Of a stretch of 64,000 nt of DNA, positions 12,431 to 24,459 are shown piece by piece. The DNA comes from Ariolimax columbianus. Lineage: Eukaryota > Mollusca > Gastropoda > Stylommatophora > Arionidae. Positions within the stretch are counted from its first letter, which is position 1, and every line of letters begins with the position of its first letter. The DNA lies in NCBI GenBank assembly GCA_036924085.1, contig JAVGWX010000007.1, positions 31,597,953 through 31,661,952 of the forward strand, in the 5' to 3' direction. Made by a program: the position numbers and the translations under genes. The notes beneath the pieces were generated by a model, which worked only from the letters and a program-made list of their open reading frames with translations, was not told the origin of the DNA and did not search any database.

Positions 12431-12890
12431 CGGAGATGTATGTAGAGTGATTGGCAGTTTGGGGGACAGACAGGGAGATATGTAAATAGTTGGACAGATA
12501 CAGAGGAGAACGATAGATGCGACAGACGGAAAAGAGAGATGCTTTGGTTTATGTAGACAGAAGGGCAGACAGATAGGTGGATGGATTGATAAGATAGATA
12601 AACAAATATCTGGATGGATCAATAGCAGGACACTCAGATGCATGAGCGAATAGATGGATAGGAGCCTGATTAGTTGGACAAATATATCCATGGATGGATC
12701 TGATTCCAGACACACTGTTGGACGTGTGCATCAATGGATGAGTAAATGGTTGCTTGGGCATACAGATTGAAAGGCGAATCGATGGATGGATGGATAAATG
12801 CATGAATATATCGTTGGATGGTATGAACAAATGAAAGAGTAGTATGGACAGATGACAGATCGGTACGGACAAATAGAGTGGCAATATATT
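12430..12890. repeat. Degenerate GATG/GACA simple-repeat region
   Basis: Interspersed gacagacag, gatggatgg and gatagata motifs, purine-rich on the plus strand and heavily decayed. Confidence 0.65.
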
Positions 12891-13117
12891 TCGGTTTTAT
12901 TTATCTCAACCTAGCTAATATATCTATTCCTCAAAGATTATGTTTGCACATTTATTCCCATACACAGCATTGTTAACTAACTTCTCAATATTATATTATC
13001 TGAAAATTGAACGGCCAAACATTTAGACACAACAAAACGCCCTCCCCTCCCCCCCCCCTTTCCACACTTCCACCCCAATAAAAATATCATCAATGCCATG
13101 GAATAGCATATACACGG

Positions 13118-13472
13118 GAAGGGAGACTAACGTTTGGTCAAGCAAAACATACTGATTAGACATGTTAGTCAGGGTCAGGCAAAACACACTGATCAGACAT
13201 GTTAGTCAGGGTTAGGCAAAACTTACTGTCCACGACTACCACCCCGACTTCCACGTACTGTTTTCATGGCAGCCTGGATAACGAAGTGAGGGATTGACGT
13301 TATCCCCGTAGCAGTGAGCGACACACAAATGAAGCCAAGTATAGCATAACTGTCTAGAGGACCACCACGGTCCATCTTCATCAGCACACTCGGAAAGATA
13401 AACAAACCCCTACTTAACGTCCCTTTTAGGGTAGCACAAAAGAATACATCTTCTCATTCAACAACAACAACA
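13118..13472 (+). mobile_element. SINE2 copy with internally repeated head
   Basis: The head segment '(g)gtcagg(c)aaaacacactgatcagacatgttagtcagg' occurs about three times in tandem. It is followed by the SINE2 body ('gttatccccgtagcagtgagcg', 'cttcatcagcacactcgg', 'cccttttagggt') and a tail of (caa)4 at about 13462-13472. Confidence 0.85.
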
Positions 13473-13764
13473 TACACATACACACATATACATATGTATA
13501 TTGTCAAAACCTTTCCAAAATATGTCTAGAGCCGACAATGGAGGAACTGTACCCGACAGGCGCTCCGAAAATGCGCTTATGACCCGAGAACATTTCGCGA
13601 TGTAATTGTTTTGCGTTCAGGGCCCTGTGACTTAATTAAAACGGGGTAGGAGTGCGCGGTTAAGTGAGTTGGCCTGGTGTGTGGCTGATGTGTGTTAGTT
13701 ATATCGTGCGTCAGTGTGTCGGTGATTATGTGTTTTATAATTTAATATGTTTTTATAAGAATGT

Positions 13765-14353
13765 TTGTATCTTCTTCTTATTCGTCGTACGCAGTCACTA
13801 TTTTTTCGAAAAAAGCGGCGGTCATCCTGAGGCTGTCGCCACTGCCATAGAGCTTGTCTTGCAGTTCCACTGGTGATTGCCACATCTGCTCTCTCTGGTC
13901 CTCGTATGTCGGGCAGTTCTGCAGCAGATGTTCAGCGGTCATTTTACCGGTACCGCACGGGCATTCGTCGGGACCACCTATCTTCAATTTGTTGAATAGG
14001 TGGTACCTCAGTCTATTGTGGCCAGTGCGAAGTCTGAAGACAACGACCTGCTCTCTTCTGTTCAACTGGTAATAGGCATCGTTTTTGGTGTAGCCAGTAT
14101 GTTCGGTTTCCCATTTGGTCATGTATCTGGTTTTAATAAGCCATTTTGACTCTTCGTACGTCATACTAGTATCTGTTTGTGGTAGTCTTGCACCTTCTTT
14201 TGCCAGTCTGTCTGCCTCCTCGTTGCCTTGGATGTTGCAGTGTGATGAGACCCACTGTACCACTACCCTTTTTGGTGCGGACTGCTGGCACAGTTTGCAG
14301 AGTGCTGCTCTTAAGTCATTAAGCTCAGTGAATGTTTGTAGTGTAGATCCCAT
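13765..14353 (-). mobile_element. Non-LTR retrotransposon 3' end: RNase H domain and C-terminal Cys motif
   Basis: A 191-codon open frame on the minus strand. Residues about 28-51 (VVVQWVSSHCNIQGNEEADR and LAKE) are the C-terminal part of RNase HI, including the last catalytic Asp in NEEAD. Around residues 130-150, CPCGTGKMTAEHLLQNC is the Cys/His motif that follows RNase H in I-clade/Nimbus-type elements. The frame ends TAYDE with the stop adjacent to a GAA-rich tail (plus strand cttcttcttattcg). The reverse transcriptase and endonuclease are absent, so this is a 5'-truncated insertion. It closely resembles the fragment at 28294-28601. The clade is inferred. Confidence 0.85.
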
Positions 14354-14900
14354 CTTGGTATCCGTTGTTCGTCATTCTGATCCTCATTTGCACTATCCTT
14401 TCGATTGTCTTTTAAACATAGAGACGCAACGGAAGTTATTTATCTGTTTATATTCTGAACCGTCTTCTTGAGATTCAGCAACGAGTCGCTTCCTACTCTA
14501 CTTGTATTCCTTGGCTTCCCTTTTCTTTTCGTGTGGGTTCCAATATATCGCATGTTTGGTAGGATTTGCGAGCATCGTTGCTAATTTAAAACAATTGATT
14601 TAAAATTATGTATATGTTACACTTCATATAAATAATTATATTTGATGTATTTAAGTAAACGGTAGATACATTTTGTTAAATAGAACGAAACAAACACACA
14701 CACACACATATCTACATACATAAACACGCATAGACACGCATATAAATGCATACAAACTCGTGAATATATATAGTGTATGTCATTGCAAACAGACACGCTT
14801 ATCCAGGAGCGGAAAGGGAGAGATGGGGGGGGGGGGGGGGGAGAATGAGAGTGAGTGAGTATAAGCATAAAGCCATTAAACATTGTTTTTTTTAAATATG
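14354..14900. other. Unassigned sequence with (AC)n and poly-G tracts
   Basis: It contains a short (ca)n near 14694-14708 and a G run at about 14825-14841. Nothing else is recognised. Confidence 0.5.
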
Positions 14901-14914
14901 TTAGTCTGGTAGAA

Positions 14915-15125
14915 GACAATGTTGTCAGGGATCAAGTGTTAGAGGCTTCATTTTGCTAGGCCTCATAGTGTGAGGGTAGGGTGGATCCTTCCTCTTCCTT
15001 GCTTACTTTTATTCATAACATTAAATAGGGTACCCATTTACAGCTTGGTCGGTAAGAGCGTGCCGATAACGGGGATCGAAGCATGCCACATTTTTTGGGA
15101 GAAAAGAACACTCTTTCACGCAACT
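14915..15125 (-). mobile_element. SINE4-type element, inverted
   Basis: The plus-strand string 'acccatttacagcttggtcgg' is the reverse complement of the 'cagctgtaaatggntacc' core shared with 27105 and 37280. 'ggggatcgaagcatgcc' lies in the B-box position, and the flank ('agaggcttcattttgctagg') matches 37280 and 50995. Confidence 0.6.
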
Positions 15126-15129
15126 AGCC

Positions 15130-15880
15130 GGAGGCTCTGAGAAAGAGAGAGATAGAACGAGATAGTGTGTAATAAAATAGCCATTAAATTCCTTTTTGAT
15201 TGAATAAATCCGAAAAATTGTGATTTTTTTTAAAAACAGAATTCCTTGTGAGAGTATATAAGCCTCCATATCAAAAAGTTAGAAGGAATTCGAAATTCCG
15301 AATTCGAAGAAAGAGAACAGACATATATAAAGGGCCATAACCAACACGATTTGTTGACGGTCAATACTTTTAACTTAAGGGGCGATAACCAGATAATTAT
15401 TTTGATATTTGGAATATTGTTTTCAAGAAACATCAAACAAAAGTTTTGAAATTAGTGATAATACCGACGATGTGCGAATGTATGATAAAGAGGGTAGGAT
15501 ATGGAGATAGAGAGAAGAGACAACGAAGAAAATTGAGAGGGACATGCAGATCTGCGAAGAGAGTGAGTGAAAGAGAGAGTGAGAGAAACACAGGCAGCGA
15601 GAAACAGATTTCCAGGGAGAGGTAGACAGAGAGAGAAAAACAGTCAGCTGGTGACAATGGATAGAGAGCAAGCGAGTGTGTGTGTGTGTGAGAGTGATAG
15701 AGAGAGAGAGAGAGGGAGAGAGAGAGTGATGTGAGTTAGAGACATACTTAGCAAAAGAGAGGAGGAATGCGAAAGACATAAAACTTGACAGAGATACTGA
15801 ACGACAGAAAGTGTGATAGGGTGAGATAGAGAAGGCGGCAGACGACACCCAGTGACAGTGAGAGAGGCAGTGAGAGAGAC
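15130..15880. repeat. GA-rich region with (GT)n/(GA)n stretches
   Basis: Increasing agaga density from about 15490, with a (gt)n run at 15676-15690 followed by (ga)n. Confidence 0.7.
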
Positions 15881-16860
15881 AGTGAGCGATTGAGAGTGAC
15901 AGTGAGAGATTGAGAGAGACGAAGAGTGAGAGAGACAGTGAGAAAGAGAGAGAGAGACTGAGCGTTTGGGAGAGATATCGAGAGAGTCAGAGAGACAGTG
16001 AGAGGGACAGTGAGATAGACAGAGGGATATACACTGAGAGAGTGATAGAGACAGTGAAAGAGTGGGAGAGGCAGTTAGATAGACAGTGAGCGATTGAGAG
16101 TGACAGTGAGAGATTGAGAGAGACGAAGAGTGAGAGAGTGAGAAAGAGAGAGAGAGACTGAGCGTTTGGGAGAGATATCGAGAGAGTCAGAGAGACAGTG
16201 AGAGGGACAGTGAGATAGACAGAGGGATATACACTGAGAGAGTGAGAGAGACAGTGAAAGAGTGGGAGAGGCAGTTAGATAGACAGTGGTAGAGTGAGAG
16301 AGACAGTGAAAGAGTGGGAGAGGCAGTTAGATAGACAGTGGGAGAGTGAGAGTGACAGTGAAAGAGTGGGAGAGGCAGTTAGATAGACAGTGGGAGAGTG
16401 AGAGAGACAGTGAAAGAGTGGGAGAGGCAGTTAGATAGACAGTGGGAGAGTGAGAGAGACAGTGAAAGAGTGGGAGAGGCAGTTAGATAGACAGTGGGAG
16501 AGTGAGAGAGACAGTGAAAGAGTGGGAGAGGCAGTTAGATAGACAGTGGGAGAGTGAGAGAGACAGTGAAAGAGTGGGAGAGGCAGTTAGATAGACAGTG
16601 GGAGAGTGAGAGAGACAGTGAAAGAGTGGGAGAGGCAGTTAGATAGACAGTGGGAGAGTGAGAGAGACAGTGAAAGAGTGGGAGAGGCAGTTAGATAGAC
16701 AGTGGGAGAGTGAGAGAGACAGTGAGAGAGAGTGAGAGGGACAGTGAGATGGACAGAGCGAGAGAGTGAGAGAAACAGAGAGACAATGAGAGACAGAGAG
16801 TGAGAGAGACAAAGTGAGAGAAACAGTTATAGAGAGTGAGAGAGAGAAACAGACAGAGAC
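15880..16860. repeat. GA-rich higher-order tandem array (203-bp duplication, then 52-bp unit x9)
   Basis: A block beginning 'tgagcgattgagagtgacag' at about 15883 recurs at about 16086. From 16261 the unit 'agtgggagaggcagttagat' plus 'agacagtgggagagtgagag' plus 'agacagtgaaag' repeats every 52 bp (16261, 16313, 16365 ... 16677), nine copies. Confidence 0.9.
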
Positions 16861-17520
16861 AAAGTGCGACTAAGACAACCATAAAAAAGATACGACAGCG
16901 AGAGAGATGCAGAGAGGGATGGACAGAATCGGAATCAGAGCGACAGAATAAGAACATAGCCAAAACGAATCTCAGACAGCTCCAATCTCGTCTTCTCAAA
17001 CTGGGCCAGATAAGCGGGCTTGACAGTAATGGCGGAATTTTCGGTCACGTGACCCGGAACTCCTCGACGTCGGGGCTGACTTTTAATGACATCATCAATA
17101 GTCGTCGGTGTGACATCATGAAGAGAGCTTAATGCCACCATGAAAGGACGTACGCGCCAAAGAAACGGTCTGGCAAAACGACGCTAATGACTTTCAGGCC
17201 TCGAGGACATGTCGGACTGAGAGTTCCGAGATCTTCAGGTTCGAAAAAGGACCACTTTCGTTGTTTTTTGGCTCTAAATTTTCGCGTTGAACAAGGAGGA
17301 GAGCAAAACAGAAAAACCCTTTACCAGGAATGAATTTTGGCTCAGCATGTGCAATAATCTCATATATTTTGCAATATACTTTATTTATTTATAGAAAAAT
17401 TGTTTGGAAAAGGGTGGTTGGGTGGGGGGTTGGATGGAAGGGGGTGGCGGGGGAGGGGTCAAGGTGCGCAATTGAAGCCATGTGCTGTAATACAAATATT
17501 GATCAGCGTTTCGATACTTT
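16861..17520. other. Unassigned intronic sequence
   Basis: The minus-strand frame 16935-17141 (contains HVTENSAITVKPAYLAQFEK) shows no family I recognise. There is a G-rich stretch at 17410-17460. Confidence 0.35.
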
Positions 17521-17529
17521 ATAATGGAA

Positions 17530-17775
17530 GTAGCACGACCTTTGCACGACGGCCCTGTTTTCACCTGCCAGCCTATTTGGATTTGGCTGTTATTTATTTG
17601 TTGGCAGGTGTGCAGTACGGAAGGTTGCCATTGCGTCCCGTCTGAGGTTGGGCGATTCCATCGAGGTGTAGACCTCGTGTCTGCTAAATTGGACACGATG
17701 GTACTCGAACCCGGTGCGTTTGCAGAACGTCGATCTTACAACATACGACCTGTAACACAAATCTCTAGCCAGAAC
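17530..17775 (-). mobile_element. tRNA-like SINE (SINE4-type), inverted
   Basis: The minus strand has 'ttctggctagagatttgtg' (A-box-like) and, about 60 bp later, 'cgggttcgagtacc', a strong B-box match (GGTTCGA). The body decays toward 17530. Confidence 0.55.
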
Positions 17776-17781
17776 TCCCAC

Positions 17782-18029
17782 CTATGCCGCTGTCATCTTC
17801 AGGACCTCCGTGGTGTCTTGTCTCCTTCGTCTCCTTGGTCAGCATCTGCCTCACTTTCCAGAAACCATACTGTCCAGTAACGTTCTCACCAGGCATAATG
17901 ACGTTTGATGTGGCCAAGATTTTAGCTATCTGGACAAGATATTGTTTACTAACCAATTTTCCTCGATATCCAGTTATTTTAAAATATCTGCATCTTTTCA
18001 TTTTTTCTATCCATGGTACTTTGAGCATC
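17782..18029 (-). other. Possible exon or coding remnant, unrecognised
   Basis: On the minus strand an 87-codon frame contains YFKITGYRGKLVSKQYLVQI, then AKILATSN, then VIMPGENVTGQYGFWKVRQM and a charged tail. It is bounded by a possible acceptor (ctaataaag) and a possible donor (atag|gtggga). The composition looks more protein-like than its neighbours and is not low complexity. I do not recognise a family. It cannot be the missing Meis homeodomain exon, since no FINARRR is present. It could be an exon of a nested gene, an alternative Meis exon, a retroelement fragment or chance. Confidence 0.25.
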
Positions 18030-18229
18030 CTTTATTAGCATTTTAGTTAAAAAGATGCAATTTTGTTTTTAAAGTGTACGTGTGGCGGTAACTGATACGG
18101 TTACTTTATGTTAAACTATTATTCACATATCGTACTGGATATATACAATTGGGAGAGAGCTGAGATCCCAGAATAGCTATAATTGAGAAACTATTAGATG
18201 CAAATATGCAATATTTCAAGTCCACATAT

Positions 18230-18288
18230 CGGCAATGAAGGATTGTAACAAGTTTACAAGGGAATATATGAGCTTTATAGTATTGTAA
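18230..18288. repeat. 42-bp minisatellite, left part
   Basis: 'gtttacaagggaatatatga' and 'gctttatagtattgtaa' are diverged units of the array that resumes at 18649. Confidence 0.7.
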
Positions 18289-18648
18289 GGGATCAAGATG
18301 CTGAGCAACGCATGAGCTGCAGTGGTCAGCGACCCATAGCTGACTGCTAGCGTCAGGGCCAGCGAACCAAAGCTGCCAAGACCCTTCTACACCTCCACGC
18401 GGTGATCCTGGATAACAGATTACAGAAGGGCAGACTGGCTAAGGAAAAGGGATCGAAGAGGGAATGCTAACCCGGTACTCAAAAAATGTTTGCTGAAGTC
18501 GGATGTGCTGGACCGCAAGGGGCAAATATCGCAATCAAGCTGTAAACTACGACACAACGCATTCCGTTCTCTGGACTACAATCTGCTATTTAAGCCCTTT
18601 CAGGGTTTTGTAGCGGGAGATTGAGAACGAACTAAGCCAAGCCAAGCC
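18289..18648 (+). mobile_element. SINE1 copy, full length
   Basis: The copy runs from 'ggatcaagatgctgagcaac' through 'gagctgcagtggtcagcgac', 'cctccacgcggtgatcctgg', 'gctaacccggtactcaaaaa', 'gaagtcggatgtgctggacc' and 'ctgtaaactacgacacaacg' to 'gggagattgagaacgaacta'. It is flanked by 12-bp near-identical segments, atagtattgtaa (18277-18288) and atagcattgtaa (18649-18660), which may be a target-site duplication. They also match the flanking minisatellite unit, so they are not independent proof. This copy best defines the family. Confidence 0.88.
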
Positions 18649-18905
18649 ATAGCATTGTAACCCAATTTGCAAGCCATTGAATCAGTCCTGCCGCACTGTT
18701 GGAACGTTTTGAATCCGATATATCAACTCTGTAGCATTGTAAGAAAGTTTACAAGCCAGTATATCAGCTCTGTAGCATTGTTTAGAAAGTTTACAAGCCA
18801 GTATTTCAGCTCTGTAGCATTGTTTAGAAAGTTTACAAGCCAGTATATCAGCTCTGTTGCATTGACATTACATAAGACAGTTTATAAGCCAATACATCGG
18901 TTCTC
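18649..18905. repeat. 42-bp minisatellite
   Basis: The unit 'gtttacaagccagtatttca' plus 'gctctgtagcattgtttaga' plus 'aa' starts at 18747, 18789 and 18831, an exact 42-bp period. Decayed units lie on either side. Confidence 0.9.
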
Positions 18906-19164
18906 CAGAGTGAACCAGTTAAGAACATTTCAAATGTAGTTCTGATAATTCGCGAATTAAACCTAGATTGAGGTGAACTTTTTTTTTATGTGAACACTAA
19001 GGAAACCAAAAATAAATAGTTCAAAGGGAGGATCAGACAAACTGAAATAAGCAGTTGCTTTTCGTTATTGAATCGTATGCAGTGTATTGCACTATGTAGC
19101 ACAATATAACAATTATACATTCAAAGGTCATAATATTTCTTTAAAAATTAGGAGGCACGTATTT

Positions 19165-19300
19165 ACAAGAGTTTGGTTAGCGTAGGGATACAGTGTTTAC
19201 TATTCATGGTAAAGGTATGGTTTCGACTCCTGATATCGCCACAGTCCAGCTGACCCACTGAATTATAGTACATGTATACTGCTATGGAAGAAAAGACACT
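19165..19300 (+). mobile_element. tRNA-like SINE remnant
   Basis: 'ggttagcgtagggatacag' (A-box-like), about 35 bp of arm, then 'atggtttcgactcctgatatc' (B-box-like), then 'gtccagctgacccactgaat'. The structure follows the SINE4 class. Confidence 0.5.
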
Positions 19301-20460
19301 AGTGATTTGACCTCACAGAAAGGCTAACAGGCAGACAGTCAATCAGTCAGTCACAGATAGACAGAGAGTAAGACAATTGCATAGTGTGGACACATGACAA
19401 GAATGTCTTAAACATACACACGGCACGAGCTTATTACACCAAACGGAAGGACTTCTGATCAAGACACCGACCAAGACAAAGTCAGTGTTAAAAATCATGA
19501 TCGAGGCATGGAATGAAAATAATAACTATACAGTTGACACACGAAACTGAATTAAACTTTGCAGCATTGTCTAACAATAAAAGTGGACAGATTTAGATAC
19601 GATTTGTGAAAATAAAGACTCAAGTTAGAAAAAAAAAGTATACACATAATTATAATTATCAATGAAGAAATCAATTAAAAGACGGAAGTAAATTACTAAT
19701 GCACGAAACAAAACTACAAACTTGTTAATGATTTTAAAAAAAAACAGAATTGGACAGAGAGAAAGACAAAAATTGAAAGAAATCATGATGAGGAGAAGGA
19801 TGAAATAAAGAAATGCCTCAAGAGAGGAGAGAATCTTCAGGGCCCAAATTGAAAAGTGCGGAAGGGAGCTCACGTGCCTCTTAGATTAACTTGAGAGCGG
19901 AGGCACAGGAAAGCTGGCCTGTCAATCTTATTCGCTAATGGGCTGCATTTAATAAAGGGAGGAATGGAACTAAGCAAAAGAAAAGAAAAGACAGAAACAG
20001 AAAGTAGAAATGAACGGGTGGGGTGGTATAGAGAGGCTGGCGGTGGGGTTGGGAAGGACTGAGGTGGCAATAGTTGAAAATGTAATCGTCGTTTTCTAAT
20101 TCTCATCTCTTTTTTCTACATCTTTATACCTCAGACTGAATTTGAATATACTTTTAAGCATTATGATGGACAGACAGAAATAGGACAGAAAATAAAAATG
20201 AAAGAGATGCACAAAAATAAAGTGGAATATCGTTGTCCTCATTCTTCTTCTTTTCTACTTCTTCTCTTCCGTCTTTTTCTCTCATAAAGAAAAACGGGGT
20301 CAGACTAATGACAAACAGACACAAACACGACAACGTATAAATTACGAAGAAAATGGTAGCTGAAGAAATATGCATCTTCTTTCGTATGATTCATGTCGCT
20401 AACTTTTAGAATGCATTAATAAAGCAGTAGTCAGCTGGAATTTACAAAAGAAGCAGGAAC
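19300..20460. other. Unassigned, purine-rich intronic sequence
   Basis: No gene or family is recognised. Purine-rich stretches at 19740-19850 and 19970-20040 produce spurious minus-strand frames. Confidence 0.45.
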
Positions 20461-20466
20461 GATAGT

Positions 20467-20870
20467 GGATGATGAAAATCGATAGTAGTGGATATAAATA
20501 GTTGAAGGTAGCTATCACTAGTGGAAGGTAGATATCAATAATGGAACGTAGATTCCAATAGTAGAAGGTAGATATCAATAGTGGAAAGTAGATTCCAATA
20601 GTAGAAGGTAGATATCAAAAGTGGAAAGTAGATTCCAATAGTAGAAGGTAAATATCAATAGTGGAAGGTAGATAGTAATAGTAGAAGGTAAGATATCAAT
20701 AGTGGAAGGTATATATCACATTAGTTGAAAGTAGATACACAAATTATAAGAAAGATAATAATACAAAGTAGATATAAATAATAGCAGGTAGATTTCAATA
20801 GTAGAAAGTAGATATCAATAATATAAGGTCGAATATTTCAATAGAAATCAATAGTAGAAGTTAGCTAGAA
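20467..20870. repeat. 20-bp minisatellite
   Basis: The unit is gtagaaggtagatatcaata with gtgg and ttcca variants, about 19 copies. Related diverged units recur at 22470-22600. Confidence 0.9.
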
Positions 20871-20874
20871 ATAA

Positions 20875-21790
20875 TGATATGTTTATTTGCTATTTGTTAA
20901 ACATTATGTACGCTTCAGTCAAAATGTAAGTTATGAAGAATGGTTTTTCTAATGACTGGAGGCAAGTGTAAATCATTACCCACTGGTTTGAGCAAATCCA
21001 CAATGAATTCCAACACTGGAGAGCACCACTGAGTTCCAAATAATGAACCAAAAAAACAAGATATAATTAAAAGAGGAACGACAAATATTAAAGAACTTTT
21101 TTTAAATAAACATAATTCATAAAACAATGAAATATCCCTCTAATCTCATCTCATCACGTACGTCATTAGACGATGCGAAGAAGGTACAGGCGTTCTTTGA
21201 GTGCCATCTCTGAGACACGTCACTATATTCAGTTGGCGTTTCTTTACTTCGGAAAACCACATTTTTTTCTTCTGTGTATTAATTCTACGTTGCTAAAGAA
21301 AAGTATAGATGAATTATTTCTATGGAAATGTGTGCTCCGAATATAATCACAGTTTGTGAGTTGTAGATTTATCAAATGTGTGCAGATGGGCACCTAGGAT
21401 TCGGCTTGAGTACATTTCCATAAACAAACACAAATAATTGATATTTCTTTCAAATTACCCGATATTTAAAAATTCATTTACAATGAAATATATTTTTGAT
21501 TTAGTGAAATTGTTGATAAGGTTTCAAAATGCAGACTTCAACACCACTTAATAGTTTAGGTGTTATTTTTTACATCAGCGAACGAATTTTTGACCGAAAC
21601 TTCCCCATGGGGTGCCTCGAATCTTAACGTAATAAACGTATTTCGTATTTGTTTTGTCGTTTCTTTCGTTTTTTGTTTTTAATTTATATTTTTGTTGTTT
21701 AAGTTTTATAACGTTAAACCAGGTTTCTATGTTATCCTTATGTCATTTGTTGTGTTCTTTATTTGTTACGTGATACGTTCCAAAAATGTG
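20875..21790. other. Unassigned intronic sequence
   Basis: The minus frame at 20915-21127 contains CSPVLEFIVDLLKPVGNDLH but matches no family I know. The rest is AT-rich. Confidence 0.4.
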
Positions 21791-21794
21791 ATTT

Positions 21795-22040
21795 TGGGGA
21801 AGGCGTGGGCTAGTGGTTAAATGAAACGGCTCACAATCCGAAGATGCTGGGTTCGCTCCCCCATCTCAGCACCGGCCGGTACCCCGAAGAAGGAAACCCG
21901 TAGCAGATTGCAGGAGGAAGCAGACCGTTACGTAAAATGAATGACGAAGTCGGATGCACTGGGTCGACAGGCGCAAAAGAAAAACATAGTGCAACGCATA
22001 CCTCGTTGGTGAATACAGAAACAGGCCGACGCCAAACAAT
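21795..22040 (+). mobile_element. SINE3 copy (tRNA-derived)
   Basis: Head 'ggggaaggcgtgggctagtg' with A box TGGGCTAGTGG and B box GGGTTCGCTCCCC, then 'accggccggtaccccgaaga' and 'gcaggaggaagcagaccgtt', ending 'aggccgacgccaaacaatta'. Confidence 0.9.
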
Positions 22041-22084
22041 TATAACAAATAGAAATGTTATTTTTATAATAAACTAACTAAATG

Positions 22085-22620
22085 AACGATGGAGGGGAGA
22101 ACATATTCGATAAAAGTGAAATGGGCAGAGGGAAGGAGTGTGAGAAGCAGTTGAAAGACATGCATGGATAGATGGACAGGACAGAGTGAAAGAGAGAAAG
22201 GGGACATATGAGAAAATGGGAGGGACAGAGAGAGAGAGAGAGAGAGAGATATTTAAATATGATAGAGTGAAGGAGAGAAAAGGGCAGAAAGTGAGGTAGA
22301 GTACAGGAGACAGATTACAAGAGAGTTGGAATAAGATTGAATGAAAGTTAGAAAGATACATTGAGATATATAGATTAACAGGACAAAGGGAGGTCCAGTG
22401 CAAGGGAGAGATCTGTGGAGCGAGTACGAAAAAGATGTAACGAGAGATCGCATATCAATATGCGAAGGTAAATGTGAATACGTGGATGGTTGATACCAAA
22501 GGTTGATGGTAGATATCAGTAGTTGATGATGGATATTGAAAGTGGAATGTGAATACATTGGATATCAATAGTGGAAGGAGGATATCAGTAGTGGACGCTG
22601 GAGAGATAATCTAGTTTGTC
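22085..22620. repeat. Purine-rich region with (GA)n and diverged 20-bp minisatellite units
   Basis: (ga)n at about 22229-22248. From 22470 to 22600, units resembling 'gttgatggtagatatcagta' recall the 20467-20870 array. Confidence 0.65.
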
Positions 22621-22650
22621 AACAAATATTCTGTTCTCAACATGTGTCAA

Positions 22651-22971
<321 letters not shown>

Positions 22972-22977
22972 TGCTTA

Positions 22978-23148
<171 letters not shown>

Positions 23149-23177
23149 TTAGAAAAGAAGTTGTACATGCTTCTATA

Positions 23178-23179
<2 letters not shown>

Positions 23180-23209
<30 letters not shown>

Positions 23210-23573
23210 CTTCTTCTTCTTCTTCTTCTTCTTCTTCTTCTTCTTCGTTCGTTCTCAATCTCCCACTACCAAACCCTGAAAGGGCTTAAGTAGCAGAATG
23301 TAGTCCAGATAAGGGAATGCGTTGTTTTGTAGTTTACAGCTTGGCTGCGATATTTGCACCTTTCGGTCCAACACATCCGACTTCAGCAAGCATTTTTTTA
23401 GTACCGGGTTAGCAATCCCTCTTCGATCCCTTCTCTTTAGCCAGTCTGCCCTGCGGCAGCCTGTTATCCAGGATCACCACGTGGAGGTGTAGAAGGGTCT
23501 TGGCAGCTATGGTTCGCTGGCACTGATTCTAGTAGTCAGCTATGGGTCGCTGACCGCTGCAGCATCTTGATCG
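23180..23573 (-). mobile_element. SINE1 copy, full length, inverted, with (GAA)22 tail and target-site duplication
   Basis: Read on the minus strand it begins 'gatcaagatgctgcagcggt', carries the whole SINE1 body and ends in about 22 GAA repeats (plus strand (ctt)n, 23180-23246). Perfect 12-bp direct repeats tgcttctatata flank it (23168-23179 and 23574-23585), the expected signature of LINE-mediated insertion. It lies in sense orientation in the Meis intron, about 125 bp before the acceptor of the 77-bp exon. Confidence 0.93.
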
Positions 23574-23599
23574 TGCTTCTATATATAACTCAATCAATC

Positions 23600-24000
23600 T
23601 TCTTCTTGATGACCCGTTCGTTATTGTAGCTGCGGGTCCCAACTTCGTCTCAGGTTAACCATGTCTTGGGCCACAGAAGTCCAACACATGGGGTAGCCTT
23701 CCTCCAGAGGATGGTGTTATGTACAACAATGGAGTCTGACAAACGCATTGGAAGTCTTCCCAGCGGTTATTTTTTATCTCTTGGGTACCAGATTGCAGTC
23801 GCCGTGCACCATCGACCATCGTTTCCTTGCAACATATGACCTGCCCATTTATGGTTTACCTTGTCTGCATAGATTACCGCATCATTCACGAAGGACACTT
23901 GACGCATATCAGAACTGTGGAGCTTTTGTATTCGTTGGTTCCTGAAAATGATTTCGATCAAATGTCTCTCAAGAGAGGCATTGGTCACTCTCAATTTGTC
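23600..24000 (-). mobile_element. LINE ORF2 C-terminal remnant
   Basis: The minus strand reads MRVTNASLERHL, then a decayed middle, then KVNHKWAGHMLQGNDGRWCT, ATAIWYPRDKK and, past a stop, PLGRLPMR. The order KWAGHxxxxxDxRW ... WYPRDxKRPLGRP is a well-known C-terminal signature of a class of animal LINEs. It is dead and 5' truncated. Confidence 0.75.
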
Positions 24001-24009
24001 CTCCAGTGA

Positions 24010-24455
24010 TTAAATACAAATACATATGATATTAAGTTATTAAAAAAAAATTTAATGTGCCCTATGACTGTCATGTTGTATGCATTAAAATGTCACATAA
24101 TTCATTATTCGAGTTCTGAAATTACGAGTGAATTACAAAATGTATTGTACTACTTCTTACATGTATGTGAGTTATGGAAGGCAAAACACGATACTTGTGA
24201 CTATAAGTCAGCTAGGTAGACCGGCAATGAGATTCGATGCCATTGTCTCACTATACACTTGTTCTATTTACAAAATATTAAATCTTAAACACTATTACAA
24301 AGCATCATTTTATGTACTTAGCAAAGAGAAAATAATTTCCGAAACGTATGCAATTGATGCAATAAATGAAAAACAACACAAATATTCTGAGATGCATGAA
24401 CTAAAATCAATGAAAAGTACGCAATAATTTATTTGTCAACATGATTTTAATTCGT
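24010..24455. other. Unassigned intronic sequence
   Basis: AT-rich with no recognised feature. Confidence 0.4.
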
Positions 24456-24459
24456 CTGT

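Noticed and set aside
20915..21127. Minus-strand frame with SPVLEFIVDLLKPVGNDLHL as a possible exon
   Set aside because: No homologue recognised and no good splice pair; left as unassigned.
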